From the NCBI GenBank assembly GCA_036971615.1, contig JAYKKR010000006.1, positions 1,798,001-1,862,000 on the forward strand: a stretch of 64,000 nucleotides of DNA. The letters run 5' to 3'. The notes under the pieces were generated by a model. It saw only the letters and a list, made by a program, of their open reading frames with translations. It had not been told where the DNA came from and did no database searches. This document shows positions 24,287 to 36,262 of this stretch, in pieces. Made by a program: the position numbers and the translations under genes. This DNA comes from Amyloporia xantha (lineage: Eukaryota > Basidiomycota > Agaricomycetes > Polyporales > Adustoporiaceae). Each line of letters opens with the position of its first letter. Within the stretch, counting starts at the first letter, position 1.

Positions 24287-24838
24287 TCAGCCGTTCCAAG
24301 TCTCTATGTCATATGAGGCCTTCCGGTGGGCGGGCCGGGCGGGCCGTGATTGCGCGCGCTAGACTCTAGCGCTACGCGTCGCCTGTGGCACACTTAACGT
24401 CTCTTTCAATACCCACCACCTCGCACCCGAGACGTGCCTAGACTCCTATAGAGATCTTGCTCTCGGATGCATTTTACCAGTCACACGCCTAACGAATATA
24501 TTGGAAGCCTGATTCAATAGATCAAGGCCTGAATACCGGACTACAGTGGCGGTCCGTATTCCACTACCGTCTTTGTTCTCGACTTTGACTCTGAAGATGT
24601 GTGCTAAACAATGTTCTGTAGGCATATGTCTGCTCCTGCGTCGACGCGTTGGCACACTCACGTGCCTGCGCAACGGCGATCGTTAGCGCATGTTGGAGAA
24701 GAAGGATTGGCGGTCAGCCTCGGTCAGCCCCAGTCCCGATTGCAACATGAACATAAAACCCCTGGTCAACCCCCATCCCACTCGCAAACCTGTTCCACAT
24801 CATCACCCGTTGACCGGTTGAGTAGTATCTCTTGCTTA

Positions 24839-26632
24839 ATGTTTGATACATATACCTCTCTGCCTCCGCCACCTTTTGGCATGCTGGATATGTGCCACAC
24901 ACCCTCTCCGCCTCCTCGTCCGTCTTCCATCGCTACCAGACTGTCAACTCGTCGGCAAGGCAAGAAGGCCCCTGATTCAAAAGCGAAACGTGGCCGCAAG
25001 CGTCCTCTGAACAGCAACCTAGTTCATGTTCTCCGTGGCTTGCGCCTAGGTGAATTCGTCTGGGTTGAACGGCAGGAAACGGCATCTCCCGGAATCAAGC
25101 GCAAGTGGACCCCCGACGTCGTTCAATTCGAAGAGGCAGCCTACAACAACGACACGCGCCAACCGACCTTCAAGCGGTGCATTGAGAACAAGTTCGAACA
25201 CTTCGAGGACAAGAGCCTGCCGAACTTCGCCAGTACAAAGGTCGCTGCCTCATCTCCCGTTCTTGACGTCTTTGGTCCTACCAAACCGGTGCTTGGTGAT
25301 ATTGGCAACACGTATCAGTCTTTCGGTGCTCTCCCTTGCCCTCGGATTGAGTTCCTTGAGGAGTCACCTAGTCCGACTCCGCAATCACGCTTGGTGCCGC
25401 AATACAATGTCCAGCTGGAAGATATGTCGACCGTCTTGTTTTCGGACGCCACGTTCGAAGGCCCCACTCTCTGCGTTGATGAGGTACGCTAGCGCTTCCT
25501 TGAACATCCACACAAGTCACTCATGGCATCCTAGATTATGCCGGATGCATTCGAGTGCGAAGCTGGTAACGATACTCTTGTGGAAGTCGCCCCCGCCGAT
25601 GCCAAGTCTCTCATCCCGACTGCTGCGGAGCTCTTGAACTCTTGGCTTGCGCAAATTCCTCCCAAGGCTGACAGCACTTCTGTTGCTCTTCTTGATTCAC
25701 AACCTGTGGCAGATTTCATGGATGTTGACTATGAGCCAGCGGATCCCATGGATATTGAATATGCTCAAGCGACTAGCGATATGGAAGGTGTCACCTTCTA
25801 TTCTTGCATCAACACTGTCGGCAATGTTCTACGGATTGACGACGGGACCTCGCTGAGCTTTGAGTCTGAAGATGTTCTCGCCATCACTCATATGTTCAAC
25901 GAGCTTTCTCTTACTGAGACGTTCATGGATATCGACGAACTACCTGTGGTTCTAGAGGCTCCTGTCTGCGGCTCTGGTCTGCCCTCCCCCCTCCCTCAAG
26001 AGGCTTTCTCTGGCGGCCAGACTAATATCGCTGGTTCTCATGTCTTAGCCGCCTCTGAGCTCGACATCGACATGGTAGACTTGCCTGCTTCGCGCGAAGG
26101 CCAGCAAACAATCACTGAACCTGCACGCGTTCCGACGGCCGATCAAGATGACGTTCCTGCTTGTGCTTCCGACACGTCTACCAAGGTCGAAGTTCACGTG
26201 TCGACACCAGTCACGACTCAGGGAATGGAGGTTCGCCAGCCTGTTCCTGTTCGGGCGGCTCAGCGTCATGGACTCCTCGTGCGTCCCCCATCTCCCCTGG
26301 TCATTCCGACACCTTCATCCCCTCCCCTCCGTCCGCATCATCGTTCGGTTGAGCTTCCTCCTGCCCGCTCGCCATCGCCGTCACGTCCTCCTTCGCCGCC
26401 TCCTCCGTCTTGGTCGCCGATCGCTGATGAGTCTCATGGTCCCGCTGAGCTTCCTCCTGCCCGCTCGCCGTCGCCGTCACGCCCTCTTACGCCGCCTCCT
26501 CCGTCTTGGTCGCCGGTCCCTGATGAGCTTCATGGCCCCGCTGAGCTTCCTCCCGCCCGCTCGCCATCGCCGTCACGTCATCCTACGCCGCCTCCCCCAC
26601 CTTGGTCACCGGTTTCTGACGAGCTGATCTAG
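24839..26632 (+). CDS. hypothetical proline-rich repeat protein, 580 aa, one intron
   Basis: I do not recognise this protein. Exons are 24839-25483 and 25535-26632; the 51-nt intron (GTACGC...CCTAG) keeps frame. The ATG at 24839 was chosen because the frame upstream of it has no promoter-like sequence and low coding quality. Residues 35-60 are basic (RRQGKKAPDSKAKRGRKR), a plausible nuclear localisation signal. The middle is acidic, with repeated M-D-[IV]-[DE] motifs (ADFMDVDYEP, DPMDIEY, TFMDIDELP), and looks disordered. The C-terminus holds three 32-residue repeats of the form ELPPARSPSPSR-(P/S/T)-PPPPSWSP. RSPSPSR motifs resemble SR-protein phosphorylation sites, but no RNA-binding domain is present. 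There is no signal peptide or membrane helix. Confidence 0.72.
26351..26632 (+). repeat. three tandem 96-bp coding repeats
   Basis: Units start at 26351, 26447 and 26543, exactly 96 bp apart, and encode the Pro/Ser/Arg repeats at the end of the preceding gene. The units differ by few bases, mostly at codon ends, so copy number may vary between strains. Confidence 0.9.
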
Positions 26633-28589
26633 ATCGGGCTCTTTGGCTATGACCTCGACGAAGACGATTAATCCCAAGAAGTTGGTGCTTCCCATAACGC
26701 AACAGGTGCCGTGCTACTTAACGACCAGTCGAAGGTCTTCTTTCGGTCTCGATCTTTCTGAACGAACTTGTACGGCAATATCTCGACTTGTATACCTTCC
26801 ACGCAGCCTATCTCTCCGTCTCCCGCTTGCAGCTGAAACAAGAACAAAAAGAATAGAAAAGCGCAAAGCATAAAATGTCCAAAAAACAAGAAAATGTCGA
26901 AAAGCAACAGAAAAAAGTACAAAAACAAAACGCAAAAAAGAAGAAAAGAAGACAAACACGAATACGGATCACTCATATCATTCTCGACTTGTCTACAGTC
27001 TCGTCTTTGTATCGGTATCCTGCGTCTCTCGGTCTCCTTTGGTCTTGTCTCCACCGATTTCTGGATGTCTCTGCCTGCATCAATGTATCAACAACACTAC
27101 GTCTTCTCTATTCTCTCTTCGACTCTAGCCCGCACTCAATCTCTACATCATTATTCCTCGTGCAATAGTATCTCTCACCATCTAGACAAGCCACATCGTT
27201 TCTCGTACCTCGTCATCGCCACTACAGCCGCCTAGATCACATACTACCTGCTCAATTCTCACTCTTCGTCTCACTTTTGTCTGGTATGTCTCTCTTTTCG
27301 CTTATCGTATCTCAGCACTCTGACGCCTCCTATGAACATAGACTATTTTCTCTAGTGTCCTTAATCCCAGAACACCGCCATATTCTCCTTATAATCCGTC
27401 GCCTCTCTATTTTGTTCTCTCTAATTCTTACTTTCACTCATCGTCGCCTTCTTCATGCCTACTCGACAACCAGTTTCCCTCTATTCTTGATCCCAGAACA
27501 CCGCCATATTCCCCCTATATTCCACCGCCTCTATTCTTTTTCTCTCTAATTTTCGATATCATTCATCAGCATCTTCTCCACGCATCCTTGGCAATCATTC
27601 TCACTTCATTGCTCATCCACATCGATGATTAAATATAGTATCACCGCGGCGTCAACCCTCACATCCTTATCCATCGACAGTACCTCGGTTCCTCTCGCCC
27701 TGGGCTCACGGCAAGAGGCGTCCGTAATCATTTTAATGATGCCCCTCTCATCATGACCGAAGCACTTGCCTGCTGGAAGACTTCTGGCTGGATATGTCGG
27801 ATTTCCGCACGACGCTAAACTCTGCATGGGAGTTGCTTGGAAGCGCTTGCGCGGTCTCTCATTCAAGGTGCGATTGGCAAGCGTCGGAGGACGCGCGTCC
27901 GTGGAGTAGTGTACTGTGAGTTGTTCCTGCAGTCGATCGAAGGCTTGTTGCTGATGGGTGCCAGTGACAGCGGCATAACTGTCCATGGGACGACCTGGTA
28001 TCACTACCGGTATCGTTATGCTAGATGTGCGATTGCCGTCGCGATCGTGAGTACTCTTCATTTGCTAGCTGCGAGAACATTGACTCAGTGTCCGTTTTAA
28101 CAGCTGTTGATCGTCAGGCGCAGCTCCGTATCGTTACTCCAATGTTCACGCCTAGTTGGCCCTCCTCCTCCTCCTCCCCTTGTCGTCGCCAGTACTAAGT
28201 TTACAACTTTAATCCCTGAGATTCGATTCAGATAGTGGAAGACTCTGGACACGTCACTTGTCAGGAATTCATGCATGTGGGACTTTCGTATCATCATATG
28301 GACTTTGTGTTCGCGGATTGGACTTCATGTATACTCAGATGCATCTCATACATATATTCTTGTATCTTTACGGACGTGTCTGGTCATCTATTCACTTCAG
28401 ATTTTCAAACATCATGATGACGTCCGTGGGTGATTAATGTAACGGCATCTGGATGGCTTCCGTCATTGTGTAAGGGTTACCATACGAATGAAGTTCATCC
28501 TTCCCGTCGCAGCTCGTCGCAGGCTGAAACTTTATACAGGGGCGCCGTGACGCAACTACAAGTGGAGATTCGAAACTCCTGTAATTCTA
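26633..28589. other. intergenic region; pyrimidine-rich with a local tandem duplication
   Basis: This starts with the probable 3' UTR of the repeat protein, including an A-rich stretch at 26830-26950, and continues as C/T-rich low-complexity DNA to about 27610. A minus-strand frame at 27606-28061 (151 codons) has no recognisable domain and is not called. Confidence 0.45.
27364..27613. repeat. diverged tandem duplication, unit about 126 bp
   Basis: The 21-mer core beginning ATCCCAGAACACCGCC occurs at 27364 and again at 27490. The flanking C/T-rich sequence, including TTCTCTCTAATT, aligns with small gaps over the rest of the unit. This is probably a replication-slippage product in non-coding DNA. 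Confidence 0.7.
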
Positions 28590-29168
28590 TTATTTATCTT
28601 CCAGGCTATTGACGGATTCAATCCCTAGTGATTTGAAGACGAAAATCCATTTGTGGGTACATGTTACCGCGTCCTCATCGCCCCACTGGAACTTGAGCTT
28701 CTTCCTACCAAAGTGCCATTCAGCGTGGTCTAGTGAGGCGGTGATAGCAATATGTCAGTCATCTTTGACGGCGGAACCATGAACGGAAATACTAACGTGC
28801 CGTCAGCGTGTAGCCCTCGCCCTCGAATAAGACAGAAGGAGGAAGAGGGTCGTATAGGTGAGCGGTAATAATGCGGGCGACGAGGTCCTTGTATGCGCCA
28901 TTCTCATAACGTCGAATACAACGGGCAGATTCTCATACCGAAATTTCGTGCTGGGCATGGAAAAAGGCTCCTATATCATTGACCGTCGAAGAGTTTCTGC
29001 GGCATCAAGGACATTGGTTTTTTCCCCACATGTGAGAATTTTAAGCTGCATCCCGCACCGATCGGTTTTCACCGTAACTTGCACAACGATGGGGCGGGGT
29101 AAAAGAGTATCATGCGGATGCAAAAACACGATTGAGGTGTCGTTCAGCGGGAGGAGAACATCCGACAT
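28590..29168 (-). pseudogene. decayed unknown protein-coding gene
   Basis: I do not recognise the family, but the minus strand reads as a broken gene. It starts at ATG 29168 (MSDVLLPLNDTS) and reads well to a TAG at 28973-28971. The same frame then continues sensibly (FRYENLPVVFD) to about 28908, where one base seems lost. The next frame gives YKDLVARIITAHLYDPLPP and then a 67-nt GT-AG intron (28796-28730). The last part reads EWHFGRKKLKFQWGDED and HKWIFVFKSLG before a stop at 28592-28590. Two lesions in about 180 codons suggest loss of function. A tiny intron spanning the stop would be only 33 nt, which is unlikely. A sequencing error could account for the frameshift but not for both lesions easily. 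Confidence 0.5.
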
Positions 29169-29945
29169 TTCAGAGTAGAAAGAATAAGGTATCAAGAGGG
29201 TACGAACTCATGGTTCGTCGTTGACAGAGAGAAGCAGGCCATCCGCCACGTTACCTATGTCAATAGGTGCGACTGAACTTGCAGATCCGCCAAGTCCATA
29301 TAGGGAAGCCACTTTGATTCTGTGCGCTCCTCGGCATCGTCTTTGAATATGGCCAAGTATTGAATATTGAACCACCAAGTAACCTGCTTGCTGCTAGACT
29401 TGACGTGATTCGAAGAGTAAGTGAATGACAGAAGGCTTATAAATACCACCGTGCCGGGCTGCGACCTGAGTACTAATAGCACTGGCTTAAAAGATAGTAT
29501 ACAAGATCCCTGCCTCGGATAAAGTAGGAATTGGGCTTCTACATGTATCACACACGTTTTTTGACGCAATTCCATTTTGAATAGACACTGAGGATAATGA
29601 TAAGCAGTGAGGTCCTTCAAGCGAGTCGACCTCCAGCCGCGGTACTATTTCCGCATCACATTGTAAGCGCCCATAAAGGAGATAGATCGGGCGTCTGTTC
29701 TACCGCCTCACTTCTCTTCAACTTGCATTGCCCCTCTTGTTGTCTGATATCCAATATTCAACGACATCTCTATGAAAATTCGCTGACATTCGAATAACTG
29801 GCTGTGTAATCCAAACTCGGACGCTGCAAGCTGGCCCTCATCTAATCAGTGACGCGTCCTCGAACCAACGGATACCGGTACGGCGTCGTTCGCTTTCCAG
29901 TGGTCTCATACTTATGATTTGCATGTATATTTCTACCAGTGCAGA
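29169..29945. other. intergenic region
   Basis: It contains no supportable gene. A minus-strand frame at 29255-29620 has no domain and may belong to the upstream part of the decayed gene. The last 150 bases should contain the promoter of the F-box gene. Confidence 0.4.
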
Positions 29946-31520
29946 ATGGATAACGTTCTTTCGTATGACGACCTTGGCTCATGGGATGACCTCGATGCTG
30001 TTTCTGTCGTAGACGATGAGGACGTAGAGGACCCCCGTAATGTGTGAGTTGCGCTTTATCTTCATTACGACTCCTCCTGACGCTCTAACGTTTACTCCAG
30101 CGACCCTCGACCAACGCCTCTAGACATTTCTGAGATAGACAAATCAATGGCTGAGCTTGAAGCAGAGTTGGAACGCCTCAAACTGAGGAAGACACAGCTT
30201 CTTGCTGAACGGGCCCTTGTCACACGTCTTCCCGCAGAGCTCCTCTCTCGCATCTTTGAACTCGGTGTTCACGAGAGCATACACATGGTGAATGCCCTAT
30301 CGCTGGTCTCGCGCCGCTGGCGAAGCGTGGCGCTCGCAACGCCGACCCTGTGGACATACATTGCCCTGGACAACACATGGGGAGTTGGTCGTACTCCTGT
30401 GTTCATGCGCAAGTTGCATGTTTATTTGGAACGCTCTCAGGCGTGCAAGCTCTCCATCGACATCACCGTGTGCTACAGTGACATGGACGATCTCCAGGAC
30501 ATTATGACAGAACTGAAGCCACACCTCGTGCGATGCTTTGACTTCCGGCTGTCTGCACCGTGTTGGGACGCATTAGCGCTTATCCGGCCACATATCACCA
30601 CCCTGGGTCCTGACCTCGAGCAGCTCTACATGCGCGTGAGCGCCTCAGATATGCAAGAAGAGACACCTTATTGCACGATGCTCGCGCAGTCCTGTCCCCG
30701 TCTTAAAACCATCATGCTCGAGCATCTCCCGCTGATCTGTGTACGCGTAAATCTGCCACAGCTGCGCGAGCTGTGTCTGATGCGTGACCAGCAATACCGA
30801 CGAGCAGCGAACCTCCGGTTCGTCGTCCCTTTCAAGGAGCTGCTGTCGGCTATCACGTCGACGCCGACCTTGGAGGAGATCCGCTTGCAGTCGATTGCGT
30901 TCCTTCTTGATGGGACCGAGGATATCTTCCAGAGCGCGCCGAAGTCAACGGTGATTCCGGCACTGCGGTCGCTCTCCATTCATATCGTCGACGCCTCGAA
31001 CATTTCCGTACTTCTGGAGTCGACATCGATGCCCGCGTTGCAGCGCCTCTCTGTTGGAATGGATGCAACTTCAGAGGAGAACATGCACTGGCTGTCGCGC
31101 ATATCGCTGGCGTCACCGACGCGCTTACCAGCGCTGCGTCAGCTCGATCTGCGCACGTGCAACATCGAGGGCACAGCTCTGGTTCCGTTCGTCCGCACGC
31201 TGCACCAGCTTCCACAGCTCACGGCTCTCTCTCTGTCCACCCCACGTTTGGGGTTTATCGGCCTGCAAATATTTGACCTCCTCGCAGCGGCACCGGTGCC
31301 GCCCGGGACGTGGCTGTTGCCCCGGCTAGAGGCGCTGTGCGTCCAGCAATGCATGGACGTTACGGGCCATGAGTTACTCCGTGTTGTCTATGCCCGGCAT
31401 GGTCCGTCCGTGCCTGATGTAGCGGATATCAAGTTCTTGAAGGTCACACGGTGCGACTCGTTTGACCCCGAGGTGCTCGAGCAGTTGAACGCCGTCGTGG
31501 CCACTGTGCGGGTGGTCTGA
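29946..31520 (+). CDS. F-box protein with leucine-rich C-terminal region, 505 aa
   Basis: F-box proteins bind Skp1 and bring substrates to SCF ubiquitin ligases. Exons are 29946-30043 and 30101-31520; the 57-nt intron (GTGAGT...CTCCAG) keeps frame. Residues 1-35 are acidic. Residues 49-72 form a charged coiled coil (AELEAELERLKLRKTQLLAE) that directly precedes the F-box, a common arrangement in agaricomycete F-box proteins. The F-box itself is TRLPAELLSRIFELG...LSLVSRRWRSVALATPTLW, about residues 75-120. The remainder is a series of irregular leucine-rich units (for example LPALRQLDLRTCNIEG and LPQLTALSLSTPRLG), the presumed substrate-binding part. This family is expanded and fast-evolving, so no orthologue or substrate can be named. 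The frame is intact. Confidence 0.85.
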
Positions 31521-32885
31521 GCTGTGCATCCTTCCTGATATTGTCTCGTCTGTGCGATTCTTGTTTGATTGATTGCTATTTGTTGTAGTCGCTGTTTGAA
31601 AAATCGATGTACTTTATGCTTGTGAGTGCCTCTCGTGTAATACATGTTGTATCGCTGGAAATGTTCTGTACACATGTTTGCTGTATCGGCGAAGAAGGGG
31701 TTCCTTCACATTGAGTCCTCAGTGACCGCTAGGTAGTCATACTTTGTCTATGTCTACATTCGTGGTTTGATGATATGCATCGCATTGGAGACCACCTATA
31801 CTGATCGTGAGGCTGTACATTCATTTGAGCAGGACATCCGGGCCGAATTGGCAGATCGGGCTGTGCATGAAAGTCGTCATCTGTTCAACAGTGGTCAGAT
31901 AAATGAATGCTATCCGTTGTGCAGACGGCTGTTGTTGCTTGCCCCCTTCTCGTATCCCGCTGGTCAGATGCTCCTGCTGAAACCCATCGTGCCATCCATA
32001 CCATCATTGATATATCAAACAGCTAGCACCCAGAACATATCATGGTTCGGCTCATTTCTCAAGGAGTCCACAAGCACGATTACCTCTAGGCAGCAGGCTG
32101 TAATAAGAATGTTGTCTAAAATTGAGCACTGGTTCCTGTGGTGGCGAAACAAATTCTGGGTGCTCTTCAGAATAGCCTGCTGCATATGGTATATGTACGA
32201 TTCAAGTATGATATCCATATTTTCCATAGTCTATTGATGGCGATTGTTTCGAGCCGAAACCGTCTGTGGTCTCGGCGGGACGTATTTCGCCTCTACTTGT
32301 TATGCAGTACCAGTATGATTTTGACATGAGCGCAAGTTCAACGCGACAGCAATTCATATACGGCTGACGGTAACTGATTAACCACAAAGAATTGGCTATG
32401 AAAAATGCTAAGGACTCGAAGTTTTATCACGACATGGACAGTCCAAGACTCCAAGTGGCTGATACTTAAGGACCTTCCTTATAAGGCAATCGTAACGGAG
32501 GCGTCTGTTGTGGCATCCGAATATGATGCACGAAGGTTCGTCGCCGCAGATGAGCACCATGCACATGCGGCCACTCTGCATAGCCTTAGAATTATTCCAT
32601 GTGCGGACCTCGAAAGGCGTTCAAATCCTCAGGCCATCATCAGTGCAGAACCTGTACCACCTTGGCAATGCGCTACCATCAGTGGTAGGAACAAACCACA
32701 GGATCACCTCCTGCTCAGCTGACTTTCGACATTTGAGGAATGGTGACTCCAAAAGGGGCTGACGTGAGTAGACGTCCTCGCTTCGTATTCAGCCAATAGA
32801 CGTCTGTAGGGGAGCTCAACAAGCGCCCAGCCGTAATCGTATAAGTTAGTCCTCTTCGCTTCCCAGGCCTCCTTCGCAGCTCGCA
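31521..32885. other. intergenic region
   Basis: Short frames are present at 31767-32237 and, on the minus strand, at 32704-32940, but neither has a domain or splice structure I can support. The minus frame overlaps the first exon of the DUF6533 gene. Confidence 0.4.
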
Positions 32886-34377
32886 ATGGCGGCTCTTGGG
32901 ATGAATTATACTCAGGCGATGGTATATCTCTCAGGTACAAACGTTTTAGTCGATACGATACTCAAACTAAAGGAGAATGACAGGTGTTGGTCTTACCGTT
33001 TCTCTATGGGATCACCTCTTGACTATTGGCGACGAAATCGAGTTGGTGTGGCGGCAACGGGGAACATGGTCGGTCCTGCAGACCATAGTCATGCTCAATC
33101 GGTACGGCGGAGAGGCGAGCATGATTTTCATTGCATATGGCACGTTTCGCCTTGAAACTCGTTCATTCACATGACCTCTGAAATTTGGCGTGTTCTACAG
33201 TCCTTTCCGGCTTTAGACCACACATCAATGATTCAGTAAGTGCTCTCGACTGAAAATATTATACTACCGGTTCTCACATAGAGTCGGTGACGCCATAGAT
33301 GTGCGTGTTCTCCTTGTGAGCAGAGGTAGCAGATGCACTGAATCACGATTTGTTGCCAGATGTCATAGTTTCGTTGTCGTCGTTTGCATGTATGGTTTTC
33401 TTGGCAGTGCGCTGTCACAATGTCAGTCATCTCTCACTCTTTCGAAATTGATGCAGGTCCGCTGATACTCATACAGTCGTGCTCCTCCTGCGCGTGTATA
33501 GTCTCTGGGACAACAAAAAGTCGATCAAATATGCTCTGATAGTAGGTTTCGTAGCGTGCCTGTGTACATCCCTGGCTTTTGCCATCTTGGTCTCGCGTGA
33601 GGCATTTAGTAGGGATATTGACATATATACGATCAGTCTCATACTGAACTTAGCCTTTCAGTCAAAATGGAATATTCTAGCTCTCTCAATGTATGTACTG
33701 TTAAGCCAGACGAAAACTACAATGGTCTGGCACATTTCACAATTGGCGTATGGGGTGGCATGGTGCGTTTTTTTGTTCAGAGGTTTTGTCTGGAACTGAT
33801 CTCGGCACAGCTGCTCTATGATGTTTATGTCTTCATAATCCTTGTAGCAAATGCTATGAATCGACCTCGGCGGCATGACTCAGAAATAATCACAAACCTT
33901 ACTCGAGATGGTGCTTTTTTCTTTCTAGTGCGTGGACCTGTCATATCGTTGTATGACCAATCTCACATTAACATCAACTGACTGCAATGCGTAACAGGCA
34001 TTATTCGGTTAGTACGTTTCACAAACTGAGCAAGACGGTTGCTAAGCAGATCGGCAGCCCTGAGAATAATTCAGGTCGTTCCTGATGCCTTCGGCCAAGT
34101 GCGTTGCAAATATATGAGACATATGTCAATTTGACCAGTCCTATTCTAGATCGACATGATCTTCCTGACACCAGTGTGCGTAATGAATATGTGCTTAGGG
34201 AATATATATTCACTCAACTTGAGCAGTGTTGCATGGTCCCTCGACAACATTCTCAGTTTCCGCCTTTTTCTCCGAATGAAGGCCATCGAGGCCCCAGATC
34301 GAGCAGGCTGGAAATCGGTGGCAAATCAGCCATCAGTGTTTGTTCTAGAGATGTCGATTGAGCTGGACCAGATGTGA
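32886..34377 (+). CDS. DUF6533 multi-pass membrane protein, copy A
   Basis: DUF6533 proteins are basidiomycete multi-pass membrane proteins of unknown function. The N-terminal signature is clear: VGLTVSLWDHLLTIGDEIEL, then WRQ and LNRYGGEASMIFIAY. Firm exons are 32886-32934, 32984-33139, 33477-33608, 33662-33762, 33811-33927, 33998-34007, 34058-34098 and 34150-34377. Between them lie an exon ending at 33235 (start 33201 or 33217) and one ending at 33421. The start at 33201 gives the best match to copy B but then no acceptor keeps frame. The start at 33217 joined to 33360-33421 keeps frame and gives about 304 aa. Hydrophobic segments include CHSFVVVVCMYGFLGSAL, YALIVGFVACLCTSLAFAIL and LLYDVYVFIILVANAM. 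Exon 33998-34007 is only 10 nt. The intron at 33140 would use a GC donor. The protein could be intact or carry a small lesion at the exon 3/4 junction. Confidence 0.78.
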
Positions 34378-35396
34378 CATCTGCGTGTTACGGCTGCTAT
34401 TCCGGGCTCAAAGTACATTGACGACGCCGCGACGCAGTGGTTCAAACAGGATTCCATATGATGTATAGATAGTTCAAATAGTAGAGAAGATATCACTTCG
34501 ATACATTGCCATATTTCTTATGATAGTCTTAGGGATGGCTAATAGCTAATACAGATACGTCGCACTGGAAATCGTATTCGCTACACTAATTTTCGGCCAT
34601 GTTTTAGGACGGTGAAGGTACCGAAGAAAAGCGCCGTTTTCTGTTTGACAGAAACATCCGCTTTAGCTCCCATATTCGCACCGTCACATTGGGAACTGGC
34701 ATGCGAAAACAAGTGGGCAGTGGGGACTTCGAGAGTCATGTGGCGGAAGTGCATGCAGAAGTAAGGTTAGAAAGTATTGGAAAAGATGTGGTACCGACTA
34801 TGCGAGCCTGTGATATTACTTTGTTTCACAGACTTGGATTTTCTACTACCGAGCACAAATTGAGCGGTGATAAGTCTGAAGGAATGACTCGGAGTACAGA
34901 ACGCCAGAGTATCGAGACGTCAAATTTATGCATGCAATTGTAAGTGTACAGACACTCTCCATCAAGTTATACTTGTGCCCGCAGTCCTTGACCGATGGTG
35001 GCTTTCCACCATGCCGGAGCATACTATCTGTTACAGCGGAAATGTGGAACCATCGTGATATGAACATTCCGCGATTGAATCCCACAAGGTTTGCGCATCG
35101 ATGTCGGTACATCGTCTGACAAATTCCCCGTTGCTGTGATACCGAGATCTCGAGCATCGCGACAAGATGGATGCTAATTCAATAGCTCACGCAGTTCGAT
35201 TGTGTCTGGCGATCCAAAGGAAAGACATTGGGATCTTTCAAGTTACAAACTGGTAGAACCAGAAGCCCGATTAATGCGCGGAACAGACGACTCGGAGTGT
35301 AGTCGAAAATTGGCACCTGAGAGTATGGGACAGAGACGCCATAGGGGTCTGCCAGTGGTCGGCATCATCATCATGAGGGTTTGTTGAACAGAATAG
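34378..35396. other. intergenic region before the foldback element
   Basis: No supportable gene. Short frames near 34689-34943 and, on the minus strand, at 34846-35157 lack domains. Confidence 0.4.
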
Positions 35397-35402
35397 GACA
35401 TG

Positions 35403-35650
35403 TACGGTTGCCGAGCGGTATCAGGTCTGATTTTGCATTTTGCATTTTCGCATTGTGCTGTCCCACGGCGCCTCCCCGGATCAAATGTCTGATCCGGGAA
35501 ATTAGACGCCCTCCCGCCCATCGGCACTACTACTCCATCGCTGTAGACAGTGTCCTCACGCCGTTTATTAGCTTGTAGTACTGCTTAAAAATAAAGGCTA
35601 TAAGTAAAAAATACATTATACACTTCGTACATAGGACAGTCTCTTTTCTT
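35403..35650. repeat. left terminal inverted repeat of the 854-bp element
   Basis: This is the inverse copy of 36009-36256. It includes a 65-codon frame whose mirror image appears in the other arm only because of the repeat, so it should not be called a gene. Confidence 0.88.
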
Positions 35651-36008
35651 TAGTGCAGTGTTGCAAAAAATCATTCTTTGGTGGCGCCACATTCGGACTC
35701 CGAGATGAATTACTTATTTTGGTAACTTACACTGATAATCATTCGCTCACGCCTATTGGCTTCAGAATAGGTATCCACAACACCTATGAAGTCTATCAAG
35801 CACTCAATTCATCGATTTATGTAGAGGAAATGAGAAAATGGCTATACTGAACATGGTATCAATTAATTCTCAATTAACAAAAACATATAACAGGATTATA
35901 TGTGCAAAAGCACGGAGATTTTTATGCCTTGCGGATATTACCAGATTTGGAAACTCATCGTCCGAATGTCGGCCACCCTAAAAAGAGTAATTTTGCGAAT
36001 ACTTCGGT

Positions 36009-36256
36009 AAGAAAAGAAACTGTCCTATGTACGAAGTGTATAATGTATTTTTTACTTATAGCCTTTATTTTTAAGCAGTACTACAAGCTAATAAACGGCG
36101 TGAGGACACTGTCTACAGCGATGGAGTAGTAGTGCCGATGGGCGGGAGGGCGTCTAATTTCCCGGATCAGACATTTGATCCGGGGAGGCGCCGTGGGACA
36201 GCACAATGCGAAAATGCAAAATGCAAAATCAGACCTGATACCGCTCGGCAACCGTA
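36009..36256. repeat. right terminal inverted repeat of the 854-bp element
   Basis: This is the inverse copy of 35403-35650 and ends in GGCAACCGTA directly before the right copy of GACATG. Confidence 0.88.
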
Positions 36257-36262
36257 GACATG

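Larger units (their letters stand above)
35403..36256. mobile_element. 854-bp non-autonomous DNA transposon with 248-bp terminal inverted repeats
   Basis: The left end TACGGTTGCCGAGCGGTATC at 35403 is repeated in inverse orientation at 36256. The two arms (35403-35650 and 36009-36256) match over 248 bp; the one difference I found is at 35641. The element is flanked by a direct repeat GACATG at 35397-35402 and 36257-36262, a 6-bp target duplication. The 358-bp centre is AT-rich and has no transposase; a 65-codon frame at 35653-35850 has no recognised domain. Each arm contains an inner hairpin CCCGGATCA...TGATCCGGG. The near identity of the arms implies a recent insertion. The family cannot be assigned without an autonomous relative. 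Confidence 0.88.

Noticed and set aside
35408..35490. tRNA-like A box and weak B box at the left end of the 854-bp element
   Set aside because: The B-box match is poor and no cloverleaf can be drawn, so it is mentioned only as a resemblance.
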